30,763 nucleotides of DNA from an uncultured beta proteobacterium (GCA_903868285.1 CAIPUP010000150.1:1-30763), one strand, 5' to 3'; positions 19,616-28,316 are shown, counted from the first letter of the stretch. The notes: generated by a model from the sequence alone, not told the origin. Program-made: numbers and translations.

Positions 19616-20217
19616 TTGCTGCTGTTGTTGTCACCATCGGGCTGGGCGACTTGCTGTTGCAGAAAATGCGTCAGCACATCCAGTCGCGCCTGACTGTCAT
19701 CCAGCTCCATGAGCTTTTGTTTGGCAGCCAGCGGGATTGCCAGCACTTCACTCAGGCGGTAGCCAACCCAACTGGCATGGTCAAACTGCCAGGGTTCGGC
19801 AAATACCTCGGCGCCATGTTCTTCGACGATGCCACGCAGCACCTCAACGCACACGCTATGTTGTGACTGTGGCAAGGCAGGCGCTTCATCCGCCAGCAGC
19901 TCGACTTCTGCCGTAATCAGACCGTTGCCAGCAATCTGCTGCGACAGTATGCGAAAGCGACTTCCGCCCACAGTACGTAGCTGCAGCAGACCGAGTTGCT
20001 GCATGTCCCAGTCAGCAATATTGGCCAGACAACCAATCGTGTGTGGCACTGCCGCTGCGCCCACTTCACGACCCTCGCGGATCAGGCAGACCCCGAACGG
20101 CGCACCCTTGCGCATGCATTCGCGCGTCATGTCCATATAGCGCGCTTCAAACACGCGTAGCGGTAAAACGCCACCAGGGAACAGCACTGTGTTGAGGGGG
20201 AAAATCGGAATCTGCAT
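19612..20217 (-). CDS. Lon N-terminal (LON substrate-binding) domain protein
   Basis: A 201-residue stand-alone LON-domain protein. The hallmark start MQIPIFPLNTVLFPGGVLPL continues as RVFEARYMDM, with FGVCLIREGREVG and GCLANIADWD after it, and a helical C-terminal part. It lacks the AAA+ and protease domains of Lon, so it has no predicted catalysis. Related bacterial proteins are uncharacterised or thought to bind substrates. The ATG at 20217 matches the family start. An in-frame TTG at 20235 would add six residues. It follows rapZ by 32 bp in the same direction and may be the last gene of the kdsD operon. Confidence 0.85.
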   Translation of the reverse strand: MQIPIFPLNTVLFPGGVLPLRVFEARYMDMTRECMRKGAPFGVCLIREGREVGAAAVPHTIGCLANIADWDMQQLGLLQLRTVGGSRFRILSQQIAGNGLITAEVELLADEAPALPQSQHSVCVEVLRGIVEEHGAEVFAEPWQFDHASWVGYRLSEVLAIPLAAKQKLMELDDSQARLDVLTHFLQQQVAQPDGDNNSSN

Positions 20218-20249
20218 GGAGAGTGAAAGCGTCAAGGTCGGGCAAGCGG

Positions 20250-21089
20250 CTACTGCGCCAATTGGCGATGACGGATCAGTACCCGGTGGTTCGTGGTGAA
20301 GCGCTCCGCCAACCGTTCGACCACATACACCGAGCGGTGTTGACCGCCAGTGCAGCCAATGGCGACCGTCAGGCCGCTGCGGTTGTCGCGTGCAAAGCCT
20401 GGCAGCCAGGAATCGATAAAGCCGCCGATATCTCCCACCATGCGTGCCGCTGCAGGGGATTTATCGAGAAAGGCGGCGACCTCCGCATCGCGTCCGGACT
20501 GCGGACGCAGACGCGGGTCGTAGTAGGGATTGGGCAGTACCCGCACATCAAATACCAGGTCGGCGTCCAGCGGCAAGCCATGCTTGAAGGCAAACGATTC
20601 GAACACCAGCGCCAGCTGCCCTGGCTGTATCCCGACCGTGTCCTTGATCCAGTTACGCAGCGTGGCTGGATGCAGGTCGCTGGTATCGATGCGTGCGGCG
20701 GATTCAGCGATCGGCCCCAGCAACTCGCGCTCGCGTGCCAGTGATTCTTCCAGTGTCAGATTGCCAAGTGCCAGTGGATGGCGACGGCGTGTTTCGGCAA
20801 AGCGTCGCAACAGCGTATCGTTGCGGGAATCCAGGAACAGTAGTCGAACATCATTGCCTGTTTGGCGCAGGCTTGCTGTGAACTCTGGCAGCAGGTTGAG
20901 CGATTCACCGCTTCGGGCATCAATGGCAACCGCAAGCTTGTCAGTGCCCTCGGCCGAGAGCTGCTCTACGGTTTGCGGCAGCAGCCGCACCGGCAGATTG
21001 TCGATGCAGTAATAGCCGCTGTCCTCGAGCATATTCAGTGCAACGCTCTTGCCTGAGCCAGACAGGCCGCTGATGATGACCAGTTGCAT
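20250..21089 (-). CDS. rapZ: RNase adapter / nucleotide-binding protein RapZ
   Basis: A 279-residue P-loop protein. Walker A GLSGSGKS is at residues 8-15, LLFLDSRNDTLLRRFAETRRRHPL is the second nucleotide-binding block, and GCTGGQHRSVYVVE marks the C-terminal RNA/metabolite-binding domain. In E. coli RapZ binds glucosamine-6-phosphate and presents the GlmZ sRNA to RNase E. Whether an equivalent RNA exists here is not visible. The ATG at 21089 matches family N-termini. The ATG at 21116, inside the end of hprK, would add nine residues. Confidence 0.95.
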   Translation of the reverse strand: MQLVIISGLSGSGKSVALNMLEDSGYYCIDNLPVRLLPQTVEQLSAEGTDKLAVAIDARSGESLNLLPEFTASLRQTGNDVRLLFLDSRNDTLLRRFAETRRRHPLALGNLTLEESLARERELLGPIAESAARIDTSDLHPATLRNWIKDTVGIQPGQLALVFESFAFKHGLPLDADLVFDVRVLPNPYYDPRLRPQSGRDAEVAAFLDKSPAAARMVGDIGGFIDSWLPGFARDNRSGLTVAIGCTGGQHRSVYVVERLAERFTTNHRVLIRHRQLAQ

Positions 21090-21105
21090 GCTGCGTTGGC
21101 TGGTG

Positions 21106-22062
21106 TTACTGCCCATCTCGACGCTCAGTCATGGCGTTGCCTTGCAGTACCTCTTGCTGGCGCTGTACGAATTCGGCGGTGGAGTGGATGCCGCGCAGTT
21201 GCAGTATGTAATTGCGTACCGCGGCCTCCAGCAAAACCGCGAGGTTGCGTCCGGCTGCCACGGGTATCACGACTTTGCGCACCGTGACGCCGAGTATGTC
21301 TTCGGACAGTTCATGCAGCGGTAACCGTTCGGTTTCAAAATTCTGGGTTTGGCTGGGGCGCAGCAGGTTCACCACCAGGCGTAAACGCATACGTGGCCGT
21401 ACTGCAGTTTCGCCAAAAATGGTACGAATGTTGAGCATGCCCAACCCACGCACTTCCAGGAAGTCTTTGAGCATCGGCGGGCAACGCGCCTCCAGTGTGC
21501 CAAGCCCGATGTGCGAGATCTCCACCACATCATCGGCCACCAGGCCATGGCCGCGACTGATCAGTTCCAGTGCAAGCTCGCTTTTGCCGACGCCGGATTC
21601 ACCGGTGATGAGCAAGCCCAAGCCGAGCACATCCATGCAAACGCCATGCAGGCTGGTGGTTTCCGCCAGTTTGCGGGCGAAGTAGCGACGCAGGGTGTCG
21701 ATGACCAGAGCGCTTGAGGCAGTGCTGCGCAGCAAGGCCACACTGGCATGGCTGGCTGCCTGGATCAGTCCGCCATCGGCTTGCGCATCGTCACCGACTA
21801 TCACGATAGCCGGCGATGGTGCCAACAGTTCGGCGATCAGCTTGGCACCGTCGGCATTGCCCTGGGTCAGGCGCGCCGCCTCCGGTGCACCCAGTACCTG
21901 CAGGCGGTTGGGATGTATCAGGTTTATATGGCCTACGAGTGCCGCGGAATCCTGGGTGTCGCGACGGATCAGTGCCGGGGTGGCCGAGGGTTGCGTTACC
22001 CAGGCTAACCCGAGACGCTCACGGTTGTCTTCAAATAGCTGCGCGACGCTGATCTGGAACAT
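21106..22062 (-). CDS. hprK: HPr kinase/phosphorylase
   Basis: A 318-residue bifunctional enzyme that phosphorylates or dephosphorylates a serine of HPr. The Walker A GESGVGKS is at 154-161 inside the signature LGLLITGESGVGKSELAL, with ISRGHGLVADD after it, and the family motif LEVRGLGMLNIRTIFGE follows. The conserved HG at 139-140 precedes the core. I chose the ATG at 22062 because the conserved N-terminal domain starts there, so it overlaps the end of ptsN by 32 bp. In betaproteobacteria HprK usually works with a partial, sugar-transport-free PTS, which fits the ptsN neighbour. Confidence 0.96.
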   Translation of the reverse strand: MFQISVAQLFEDNRERLGLAWVTQPSATPALIRRDTQDSAALVGHINLIHPNRLQVLGAPEAARLTQGNADGAKLIAELLAPSPAIVIVGDDAQADGGLIQAASHASVALLRSTASSALVIDTLRRYFARKLAETTSLHGVCMDVLGLGLLITGESGVGKSELALELISRGHGLVADDVVEISHIGLGTLEARCPPMLKDFLEVRGLGMLNIRTIFGETAVRPRMRLRLVVNLLRPSQTQNFETERLPLHELSEDILGVTVRKVVIPVAAGRNLAVLLEAAVRNYILQLRGIHSTAEFVQRQQEVLQGNAMTERRDGQ

Positions 22063-22516
22063 GAGCTTGCCAACCAGTGATGAGTTGATGCAGGGCAGCG
22101 GCATCGTTGTCGCGGGCCAGATGATCGCGCAGCGTGCCGTCACCCAACATTTGCGCCAGTTCCGACAGAATCTGTAAATGCAGATCTGTGGCCTGCTCTG
22201 GCACCAGTAGCACGAACACCATATTCACCGGTTTACCATCCGGCGCCTCGAAGGGTACTGGCGAGGACAGCCGGGCAAATGCACCGACTGGCTCCTTGAG
22301 ACCCTTGATGCGGCCATGTGGAATGGCAACGCCATGACCCAGACCCGTAGAGCCAAGTTTCTCCCGCGCAAACAGACTGTCGAACACCACGCTGCGGGCT
22401 ACGCCCTGGTTATTCTCGAACAGCAGTCCAGCCTGCTCGAACAGACGCTTCTTGCTGGTGACATCCAGATCCAGCACGACGTTCGACAGTGGTAACAGTT
22501 TAGCAATCAGGTTCAT
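22031..22516 (-). CDS. ptsN: PTS IIA-like nitrogen regulatory protein
   Basis: A 161-residue EIIA-Ntr protein. The phosphorylated histidine is H67 in GHGVAIPHGRIKGL. VNMVFVLLVPEQATDLHLQIL is the characteristic following segment. It receives phosphate from the nitrogen PTS (PtsP, Npr) and regulates potassium and nitrogen-related functions through its phosphorylation state. It lies between hpf and hprK in the canonical betaproteobacterial order. The last 11 codons overlap hprK. The Shine-Dalgarno is weak. Confidence 0.96.
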   Translation of the reverse strand: MNLIAKLLPLSNVVLDLDVTSKKRLFEQAGLLFENNQGVARSVVFDSLFAREKLGSTGLGHGVAIPHGRIKGLKEPVGAFARLSSPVPFEAPDGKPVNMVFVLLVPEQATDLHLQILSELAQMLGDGTLRDHLARDNDAAALHQLITGWQAHVPDQRRAAI

Positions 22517-22551
22517 TGGTGATTTCGGTGATTTGCTGCTGCGGCCAGACG

Positions 22552-22878
22552 TTATTCATCATCCTCGACACGACGCTTTAATGCGTCGTGCGGATGCGCT
22601 TGTACCTTGTCCTTGTGCTTCAACACCTGGCGGTCCAGTTTGTCCACCAGCAGGTCGATGGCAGCATAGAGGTCGTTATCGTCGCTTTCAGCAAACAGAT
22701 CCCTGCCGCTGACATGCAATGTGACCTCGGCTTTTTGTCGGTTCTTTTCGACTGACAGGATGACATTCACATCAATCACATGATCAAAATGGCGGGTTAC
22801 GCGCGATATCTTGGACTGTACGTATTCGCGCATGGCGGGAGTGACTGCAACATGGTGGCCGCTGACTGTGAGATTCAT
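22552..22878 (-). CDS. hpf: Ribosome hibernation promoting factor
   Basis: A 108-residue short-form HPF that binds the 30S subunit and promotes inactive 100S ribosome dimers in stationary phase. The pattern MNLTVSGHHVAVTPAMREYV with KISRVTRHFDHVIDVNVILSVEKNRQKAEVTLHV is typical, and the basic helix and acidic end (RRVEDDE) follow. The ATG at 22878 has AGGGGG five bases upstream. A GTG at 22884 falls inside that ribosome site, so I reject it. It sits between rpoN and ptsN, the usual place for this gene. Confidence 0.96.
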   Translation of the reverse strand: MNLTVSGHHVAVTPAMREYVQSKISRVTRHFDHVIDVNVILSVEKNRQKAEVTLHVSGRDLFAESDDNDLYAAIDLLVDKLDRQVLKHKDKVQAHPHDALKRRVEDDE

Positions 22879-22989
22879 TTCCACCCCCTATAGAAGTTTA
22901 GACATGCTCGCTACGACTGGATTTCCTTGCTTTGGCTAGATGCTTGTTGCTGGGTGCGTCGGTATCGCTGGTGTATATCGTTGGTGTAT

Positions 22990-24480
22990 TTAGATAGCCT
23001 TGCGCATATTGACCGGCGGAATCTGCAGAGATTCCCGATATTTGGCGATGGTTCGCCGCGCCACCACGATACCCTGTTCTCCCAGTATCTCCGCAATACG
23101 ACTATCTGAAAGTGGGCGTTTGTCGTCCTCGGCTGTGACCAATTGCTTGATCAGGGCACGGATTGCGGTGGCGGAACAGGCACCACCCTCGTCGGTGGCG
23201 ACATGGCTGCCAAAAAAGTACTTGAGCTCGAATATGCCACGCGGTGTCAGCATGAACTTCTGGGTCGTCACGCGGGATACGGTCGATTCATGCAAGTCGA
23301 GAATATCCGCAATCTCGCGCAGAACCAGCGGGCGCATCGCTACCTCGCCATGCTCAAAGAACTGCTTCTGCCGCTCGACAATGGCCTGCGATACCCGCAG
23401 GATGGTGTCAAAGCGCTGCTGCACGTTCTTGATCATCCAGCGCGCTTCCTGCAACTGTTGCGTTAGCGGACCAGCGCCGCGTGTGCCCTGCAAGATACCA
23501 GCGTACATCCGGTTGACGCGTAGCTTGGGCATGGCGTCGCGATTTAACGTCACGACCCATTGACCCTTGGTCTTTTTGACAATGACATCGGCCACCACAT
23601 AGCGCGCTTCCAGCGGCGCATAGGCCGCACCGGGGCGTGGATCCAGGCTCTTGATCAGATGGTGCGCCGTCCGTAATTCGTCATCAGTACATTGCAGCAG
23701 TTTTTTTAGTCGCACGAAATCGCGGGCTGCTAACAATTCGATGTGTTGCCCAACGATAGCCAGCGCTAATGCACGCCCCGGGGTATCTAATTCTTTTCGC
23801 TGAAGTTGCAGCGACAGGCATTCCGCCGGGCTGCGTGCGCCCACGCCGACCGGGTCAAGTTGTTGCAAGTGCTTGAGGGCCACCAGCAATTCGTCCGGAT
23901 CGATCTCCAGCTCCTCGGGCAGCATGGCAGCGATCTCTTCCAGGGTCTGGGTCAGGTAGCCGTTCTCGTCCAGGTCTTCGATCAGTAAGCCCACCAGCGC
24001 CAGGTCGCGCCGCTCCATTGCCGTGAGGGCGATCTGACCCAGCAGATGATCACGCAGTGACGCCGACTCCGCTGCGCGGGGCATCTCGCCGCGATCGCCA
24101 TCCTCATCGTCGTCGCGATTGTTACGTGAACCGTAACTGGCCTCCATGCCCCAGTCACCATCCTGCCCCCCGCCCTCGCCGTCATTGGGGCCGTCAAAGC
24201 CGCTGTCGGCATTGCCGTCAGCGCCTAGCTCTGGGGTATTTTCCCCTTGTACTTGCTGCTCGCGAGTGAATGCCTCGTCGGTTCGAGCCAATACGCTGGT
24301 AGGGATAGGTGGAAGATCCTCGGGTATGTCGGCTCGTTCCAGCAGAGGGTTCTCATTCAGGAATTTTTCCAGTTCCTGATTGAGTTCCAGCGTGGAGAGT
24401 TGCAGCAGCCGGATGGATTGCTGCAACTGGGGCGTCAGCGTGAGGTGCTGAGCCAGTTTGAGTTGCAGGGTTTGCTTCAT
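22990..24480 (-). CDS. rpoN: RNA polymerase sigma-54 factor
   Basis: A 496-residue sigma-54. Region I at the N-terminus is Gln/Leu-rich (LAQHLTLTPQLQQSIRLLQL) and contacts activators. A long acidic region II (about 60-130, rich in Asp, Gly and Glu) follows, then the core-binding domain. The helix-turn-helix (LHESTVSRVTTQKFMLTPRG) and the RpoN box ARRTIAKYRE at 474-483 recognise the -12 and -24 elements. The box has Ile where many have Val. It directs activator-dependent genes, probably including the pilin gene at 28501 in this window. It follows lptB in the conserved operon. Confidence 0.97.
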   Translation of the reverse strand: MKQTLQLKLAQHLTLTPQLQQSIRLLQLSTLELNQELEKFLNENPLLERADIPEDLPPIPTSVLARTDEAFTREQQVQGENTPELGADGNADSGFDGPNDGEGGGQDGDWGMEASYGSRNNRDDDEDGDRGEMPRAAESASLRDHLLGQIALTAMERRDLALVGLLIEDLDENGYLTQTLEEIAAMLPEELEIDPDELLVALKHLQQLDPVGVGARSPAECLSLQLQRKELDTPGRALALAIVGQHIELLAARDFVRLKKLLQCTDDELRTAHHLIKSLDPRPGAAYAPLEARYVVADVIVKKTKGQWVVTLNRDAMPKLRVNRMYAGILQGTRGAGPLTQQLQEARWMIKNVQQRFDTILRVSQAIVERQKQFFEHGEVAMRPLVLREIADILDLHESTVSRVTTQKFMLTPRGIFELKYFFGSHVATDEGGACSATAIRALIKQLVTAEDDKRPLSDSRIAEILGEQGIVVARRTIAKYRESLQIPPVNMRKAI

Positions 24481-24516
24481 CGTTGAGCTATGGCTGCCTG
24501 AGGTTCCGGGTGGCCG

Positions 24517-25239
24517 TCAGAGACGGAAATTCTCGCCGAGATACACGCGCCGGACCGTTTCATTATAGACAATCTCGTCTGGCTCCCCGGCAGCCAGCAC
24601 CGAGCCTTCATTGATGATGTAGGCGCGATCGCAGATGCCCAGTGTTTCACGCACGTTGTGATCGGTGATCAGAACGCCGATGCCACGCTCCTTGAGATAG
24701 CGGATGATTTTCTGAATATCGATGACGGCGATAGGGTCGACGCCAGCAAACGGTTCGTCCAGCAAAATAAATGCGGGCTGGGTGGCCAGCGCACGCGCAA
24801 TCTCAACCCGCCGCCTTTCCCCGCCCGAGAGCGACAGGGCGGGGTTATTCCGCAGATGACTGATATTGAGATCGGCTAGTAGATCGTTCAGTCGTTGCTG
24901 GCGTTCTTCTTCTGACAAGTCGCGCAACTCGAGTACCGCGAGAATATTTTCCTCGACGCTTAGCTTGCGAAATACCGACGCCTCCTGCGGCAGATAGGAC
25001 AGCCCCATGCGGGCCCGGGCATGCATGGGCAGGTGATGGATTTCGGTTCCATCCAGGTCGATGCGACCCCCGTCGACTGCCACCAGGCCAACGATCATGT
25101 AAAAGCAGGTGGTCTTGCCAGCACCGTTCGGACCGAGCAGACCGACCACCTGACCGCTGCTGACTGATAGCGATACATCTTGCACAACGACGCGTGAGCG
25201 GTAGCGCTTGCGCAGATTGGACGCCTTCAGTTCACTCAT
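24517..25239 (-). CDS. lptB: LPS export ABC transporter ATP-binding protein
   Basis: A 240-residue ATPase of the LptB2FG complex that extracts lipopolysaccharide from the inner membrane. Walker A GPNGAGKT is at 36-43, the signature is LSLSGGERRRVEIARAL, Walker B is FILLDEPFAGVDP and the switch His is in ITDHNVRET. YLPQEASVFRKLSVEENI is typical of LptB. It lies between lptA and rpoN, 78 bp after lptA. The permease genes lptF and lptG are elsewhere, as usual. Confidence 0.97.
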   Translation of the reverse strand: MSELKASNLRKRYRSRVVVQDVSLSVSSGQVVGLLGPNGAGKTTCFYMIVGLVAVDGGRIDLDGTEIHHLPMHARARMGLSYLPQEASVFRKLSVEENILAVLELRDLSEEERQQRLNDLLADLNISHLRNNPALSLSGGERRRVEIARALATQPAFILLDEPFAGVDPIAVIDIQKIIRYLKERGIGVLITDHNVRETLGICDRAYIINEGSVLAAGEPDEIVYNETVRRVYLGENFRL

Positions 25240-25317
25240 GACATTCGCCGTGGCTGGTTGGCGCAGGTCGACCGGGCTGGCTTGTGCGCATGCTCTCAGT
25301 CGTGCCGAGTGGGGGAT

Positions 25318-26055
25318 TTAGTCTTGTCGCGGCGTGGCGATCTGGCCATCACCACGCAATTGCAGGGGCGCTACGCTGGCTGCGGGCTTCGCAGCAGGTT
25401 TTGCAGGGGGCTTCGCGGCTGGTTTCGCAGCAGGCGCGTTGGTTGCAGCACCGCTGGTGGATGTCGGCGTATCAGTTTCGGTTTTCTTCGGCATGATGAC
25501 GGCACGCACCCGCCCGTCGCGCGATTGCGGTGAGCTGTCTTTGCTGGAATTGGCAGAGAAGAACTCGGTCTTGGCGTCATAGGAAATATAGTTGCCGCGC
25601 ACATCATCACCGCCATCACGACGCAGCCGAGCGCGCGTGAAGAATTGCACCTTGTCGGCCTTGCCGTCGTATTCAATACGCTCGGCCTCGCCGTCGACAT
25701 ATTCATCGAAGCCTTCGCGCTTCTGGCGAAAGGTGGCCAGATTGCCTGTCGCCACGCCGTACTGAAAGCCCTCGCTGTCTTGCTGTACGGTGATACGGTC
25801 AGCGCGGATGATCAATGTGCCCTGTGTCAGGACGGCGCGTCCTTCAAAGATGGATAGCTTCTTGCCGTCGTCGGCTGTCATGCGATCAGATTCAATATTG
25901 ACTGGCTTGTCGCGGTCAGCTTTCTCCGCCCAGACCGGCGCGCTGCATGTCAGCAGCATGAGCAGAGCCATCAATCCGTAGCGCTGTGTACTAGGTAGTT
26001 TTATTGCGAAACTGGCAACAGTCCGAACGGACAGGTCAGCGTTTGCGTTTTGCAT
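25318..26055 (-). CDS. lptA: LPS transport periplasmic protein LptA
   Basis: A 245-residue periplasmic bridge protein carrying LPS between LptC and the outer-membrane LptD. A signal peptide spans about 25-43, with a hydrophobic core LMALLMLLTCSAP and cleavage after VWA. The OstA/LptA fold shows in PVNIESDRMTADDGKKLSIF, RADRITV and RIEYDGKADKVQFF. The C-terminal 45 residues are an Ala/Lys/Pro-rich tail (AAKP repeats) made by a 12-bp tandem repeat, longer than typical LptA. The ATG at 26055 has AAAGG six bases upstream and overlaps lptC by 20 bp. Met29 is a less likely alternative. Confidence 0.93.
   Translation of the reverse strand: MQNANADLSVRTVASFAIKLPSTQRYGLMALLMLLTCSAPVWAEKADRDKPVNIESDRMTADDGKKLSIFEGRAVLTQGTLIIRADRITVQQDSEGFQYGVATGNLATFRQKREGFDEYVDGEAERIEYDGKADKVQFFTRARLRRDGGDDVRGNYISYDAKTEFFSANSSKDSSPQSRDGRVRAVIMPKKTETDTPTSTSGAATNAPAAKPAAKPPAKPAAKPAASVAPLQLRGDGQIATPRQD
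25382..25441. repeat. 12-bp degenerate tandem repeat in lptA, five copies
   Basis: Five 12-bp units of the GCGGGCTTCGCA type with several mismatches encode the AAKP/PAKP repeats near the LptA C-terminus. Divergence between copies suggests an older expansion than those elsewhere in the window. Confidence 0.75.
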
Positions 26056-26605
26056 AGGAACCTTTCACCTGCGAATGCAATGCCAAATGCTTGATTTTGT
26101 GTTCGTATTCCATGCCAATGCCAGTTAGTACCGAAGGGCCTTCACTGATTCTTACCAGCTTGTCGGAACGGGCAATGTCTTTGTCGGTCAGGACGTGCAG
26201 ATATTCGGTCTGAATACGCATTTCAGGTTCGCTCTTGCCGGCGCTGCGAGTCATCACGACATTACCATAGAAGAACATTTCGTCCCGGTTCTTGGAAAGC
26301 CTTCCGCGCTCGGCATTCGCTCTCAGGGAGCTGCCGTTTTCATCCTCGCGGGTGAAGACCGGCTTGGTGAGTTCGGATACATCATCTTTCTGAAAATGCT
26401 CCAGACGCTTTGCCACCAGCATGTGATGTTTGCTGCCGTCTTCGGTCAGGCGTGTGATGCGCAGATTCTCGACAATGGCATCTGGTCCGTCGCCCTGCGA
26501 TGGTCGAACCACGCCTTCTTCGGTGGAGAGCCTGAGCCACAAAGACATGCTGGCTAGCAAGGCGATCACCAGTAGTGGCAGCCAGTTGGCAAGAAAACGT
26601 TTCAT
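26036..26605 (-). CDS. lptC: LPS export protein LptC
   Basis: A 189-residue bitopic inner-membrane protein linking the LptBFG transporter to LptA. One N-terminal membrane helix (residues 8-24, WLPLLVIALLASMSLWL) is followed by a periplasmic beta-jellyroll with ADAIVENLRITRLTEDGSKHHMLVAKRLEHF-like and MRIQTEYLHVLTDKDIARS-like strands; these are read in order, not continuously. It ends in a basic tail that overlaps the lptA start by 20 bp. It lies 45 bp after kdsC. Confidence 0.93.
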   Translation of the reverse strand: MKRFLANWLPLLVIALLASMSLWLRLSTEEGVVRPSQGDGPDAIVENLRITRLTEDGSKHHMLVAKRLEHFQKDDVSELTKPVFTREDENGSSLRANAERGRLSKNRDEMFFYGNVVMTRSAGKSEPEMRIQTEYLHVLTDKDIARSDKLVRISEGPSVLTGIGMEYEHKIKHLALHSQVKGSYAKRKR

Positions 26606-26650
26606 GCGGACGGTAATGACAGCACGTTGGTCTGCATCGGCACTGAAAGC

Positions 26651-27184
26651 TCAGGCCAAATAGCCCGCGATCAGGGCATCGAACTTGCCCTGCGCGCGCA
26701 AAATGAAGTCGCATACTTCGCGTGCCGCACCACGACCGCCGTCGGCCTGCGTGACGTAATGCGCACGCGAGCGCACATCGATGGGCGCCGCCGGCACAGC
26801 GGCCGCGAAAGCGCAGCGCACCATCACCGGCAAGTCGACAACATCGTCGCCCATGTAGCCGGCCTGATCGGGTTGCAGGCCGCATTCGGACAGTACGTTG
26901 GCGAACACTGCTGCTTTGTCGGCCACGCCCTGATGCAGGATGCTGATGCCCAGATCCGCGCAGCGCAGCGCCAGGGCGCGCGAACGACGGCCGGTAATGA
27001 TGCCGGTACGAATCCCGACTTCGGCCAGCATTTTCAGGCCATGACCATCCAGTGTGTTGAACGCCTTGATCTTTTCGCCATCCTCGCCATACAGCAGCGT
27101 GCCATCAGTAAGAACGCCATCGACATCGAACAGCATGATGCGCAGCTGGCTGGCTCGGGTTGCGGCATCAGCGGCGGAGGTCAT
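26651..27184 (-). CDS. kdsC: 3-deoxy-D-manno-octulosonate 8-phosphate phosphatase
   Basis: A 177-residue HAD-family phosphatase producing Kdo for the LPS inner core. The nucleophile and acid are D20 and D22 in FDVDGVLTDG. KAFNTLDGHGLKML and GIITGRRSRAL carry motifs II regions, and GYMGDDVVDLPVM is motif IV. It follows kdsD by 121 bp. A 7-bp hairpin (27189-27208) lies 4 bases before the ATG, where no Shine-Dalgarno is visible, so translation may be structure-controlled. Confidence 0.96.
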   Translation of the reverse strand: MTSAADAATRASQLRIMLFDVDGVLTDGTLLYGEDGEKIKAFNTLDGHGLKMLAEVGIRTGIITGRRSRALALRCADLGISILHQGVADKAAVFANVLSECGLQPDQAGYMGDDVVDLPVMVRCAFAAAVPAAPIDVRSRAHYVTQADGGRGAAREVCDFILRAQGKFDALIAGYLA

Positions 27185-27188
27185 AGGA

Positions 27189-27208
27189 GCACCACAGGGC
27201 AGTGGTGC
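27189..27208 (-). promoter_or_regulatory. Hairpin just before the kdsC start codon
   Basis: A perfect 7-bp stem GCACCAC/GTGGTGC with a 6-nt loop lies 4 bases upstream of the kdsC ATG on the minus strand. It occupies the position of the ribosome binding site. It could limit translation initiation or mark a processing site between kdsD and kdsC. Confidence 0.4.
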
Positions 27209-27305
27209 AGTGGCAGTCGGTGTGAAGCAGACATCATCAATAGTCTTGCGAGGATAGTTCTTGGCATTGCGGATTTCCTGGTGCTGCGTGGGTTCGATTT
27301 AAGAG

Positions 27306-28316
27306 TCAGATCACTTTTGCGCGGAACAGGTCATGCACATTCAAGGCGCCAGTGAGCAGTCCGTGTTCGTCCACCACCGGCAATTGCGTGGTCTTGAACT
27401 GTTCCATCAGTTGCGCTGCCTCGACCGCCAGGGCTTGCGGACGGATGCTGCGCGGATTACGCGTCATGACATCGCTGACGCGTGCCTGGCGCATATCAGC
27501 ACCTTGCTCCAGGCTGCGCCGCAGATCACCATCGGTAAAAATTCCGACCAGCTTTTGTTGAGAGTCCACCACGGCAGTCATGCCCATACGCTTGCGGGAG
27601 ATTTCCAGTACTGCGTCGGCAAACGAAGCGCTATCGGTTACCCGCGGGATTTCGTCGCCAGTACGCATGATGTCGGCGACATGGGTTAGCAGCCGACGAC
27701 CCAAGGCGCCGCCGGGGTGGGAGCGGGCAAAGTCGTCCGGACCAAAGCCGCGCGCATCGAGCAGGGTGATAGCCAGGGCATCGCCCAAGGCCAGGGTGGC
27801 GGTGGTACTGGCCGTCGGCGCCAGATTGAGTGGGCAGGCTTCCTGATCGACCTTGCAGTCCAGATGTATATCAGCCTCGCGCGCCAGGCTGGAGCGCGCG
27901 TTGCCGGTCATGGAAATCAGGCTGGCGCCCTGACGCTTGACCAGGGGAACGATGGAGAGCAACTCTTCGGTCTCGCCGGAGTATGAGATGGCGATCAGTA
28001 CATCATGGCTGGTGATCATGCCCAGATCGCCGTGATTGGCTTCCGCCGGATGCACGAAGAAGGCTGGGGTGCCGGTGCTGGCCATGGTCGAGGCGATCTT
28101 GCGCGCGACATGCCCCGACTTGCCGATGCCCGATACAACAACGCGGCCGCGACAGGCCAGCAATATCTCGGCTGCCTGCAAAAACTGCTGATCCAGACGC
28201 CGGCCCAGGGCTGCGACCGCTTCGGCTTCGATTTCCATTACTCGACGTGCGAGGTCGAGTGCGCCGGAGGACAGGCGCGGTGGCGAAGGGGCTGCGCTGG
28301 AAGGGCTGGAGGACAT
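27306..28316 (-). CDS. kdsD: D-arabinose 5-phosphate isomerase
   Basis: A 336-residue enzyme interconverting ribulose 5-phosphate and arabinose 5-phosphate, the first step to Kdo. The SIS domain includes RVVVSGIGKSGHVARKIAST, FFVHPAEANHGDLGM and ISYSGETEELL. SHPGGALGRRLL is typical of KdsD. Two CBS domains occupy the C-terminal third, ending in TTQLPVVDEHGLLTGALNVHDLF. The first 17 residues are a Ser/Pro-rich extension. It is the first gene of the long kds-lpt-rpoN operon. The 120 bp upstream are AT-rich, with no convincing -35/-10 pair. Confidence 0.96.
   Translation of the reverse strand: MSSSPSSAAPSPPRLSSGALDLARRVMEIEAEAVAALGRRLDQQFLQAAEILLACRGRVVVSGIGKSGHVARKIASTMASTGTPAFFVHPAEANHGDLGMITSHDVLIAISYSGETEELLSIVPLVKRQGASLISMTGNARSSLAREADIHLDCKVDQEACPLNLAPTASTTATLALGDALAITLLDARGFGPDDFARSHPGGALGRRLLTHVADIMRTGDEIPRVTDSASFADAVLEISRKRMGMTAVVDSQQKLVGIFTDGDLRRSLEQGADMRQARVSDVMTRNPRSIRPQALAVEAAQLMEQFKTTQLPVVDEHGLLTGALNVHDLFRAKVI

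Noticed and set aside
22879..22884. GTG start of hpf two codons upstream
   Set aside because: It falls within the spacing of the Shine-Dalgarno AGGGGG, which is correctly placed for the ATG at 22878.
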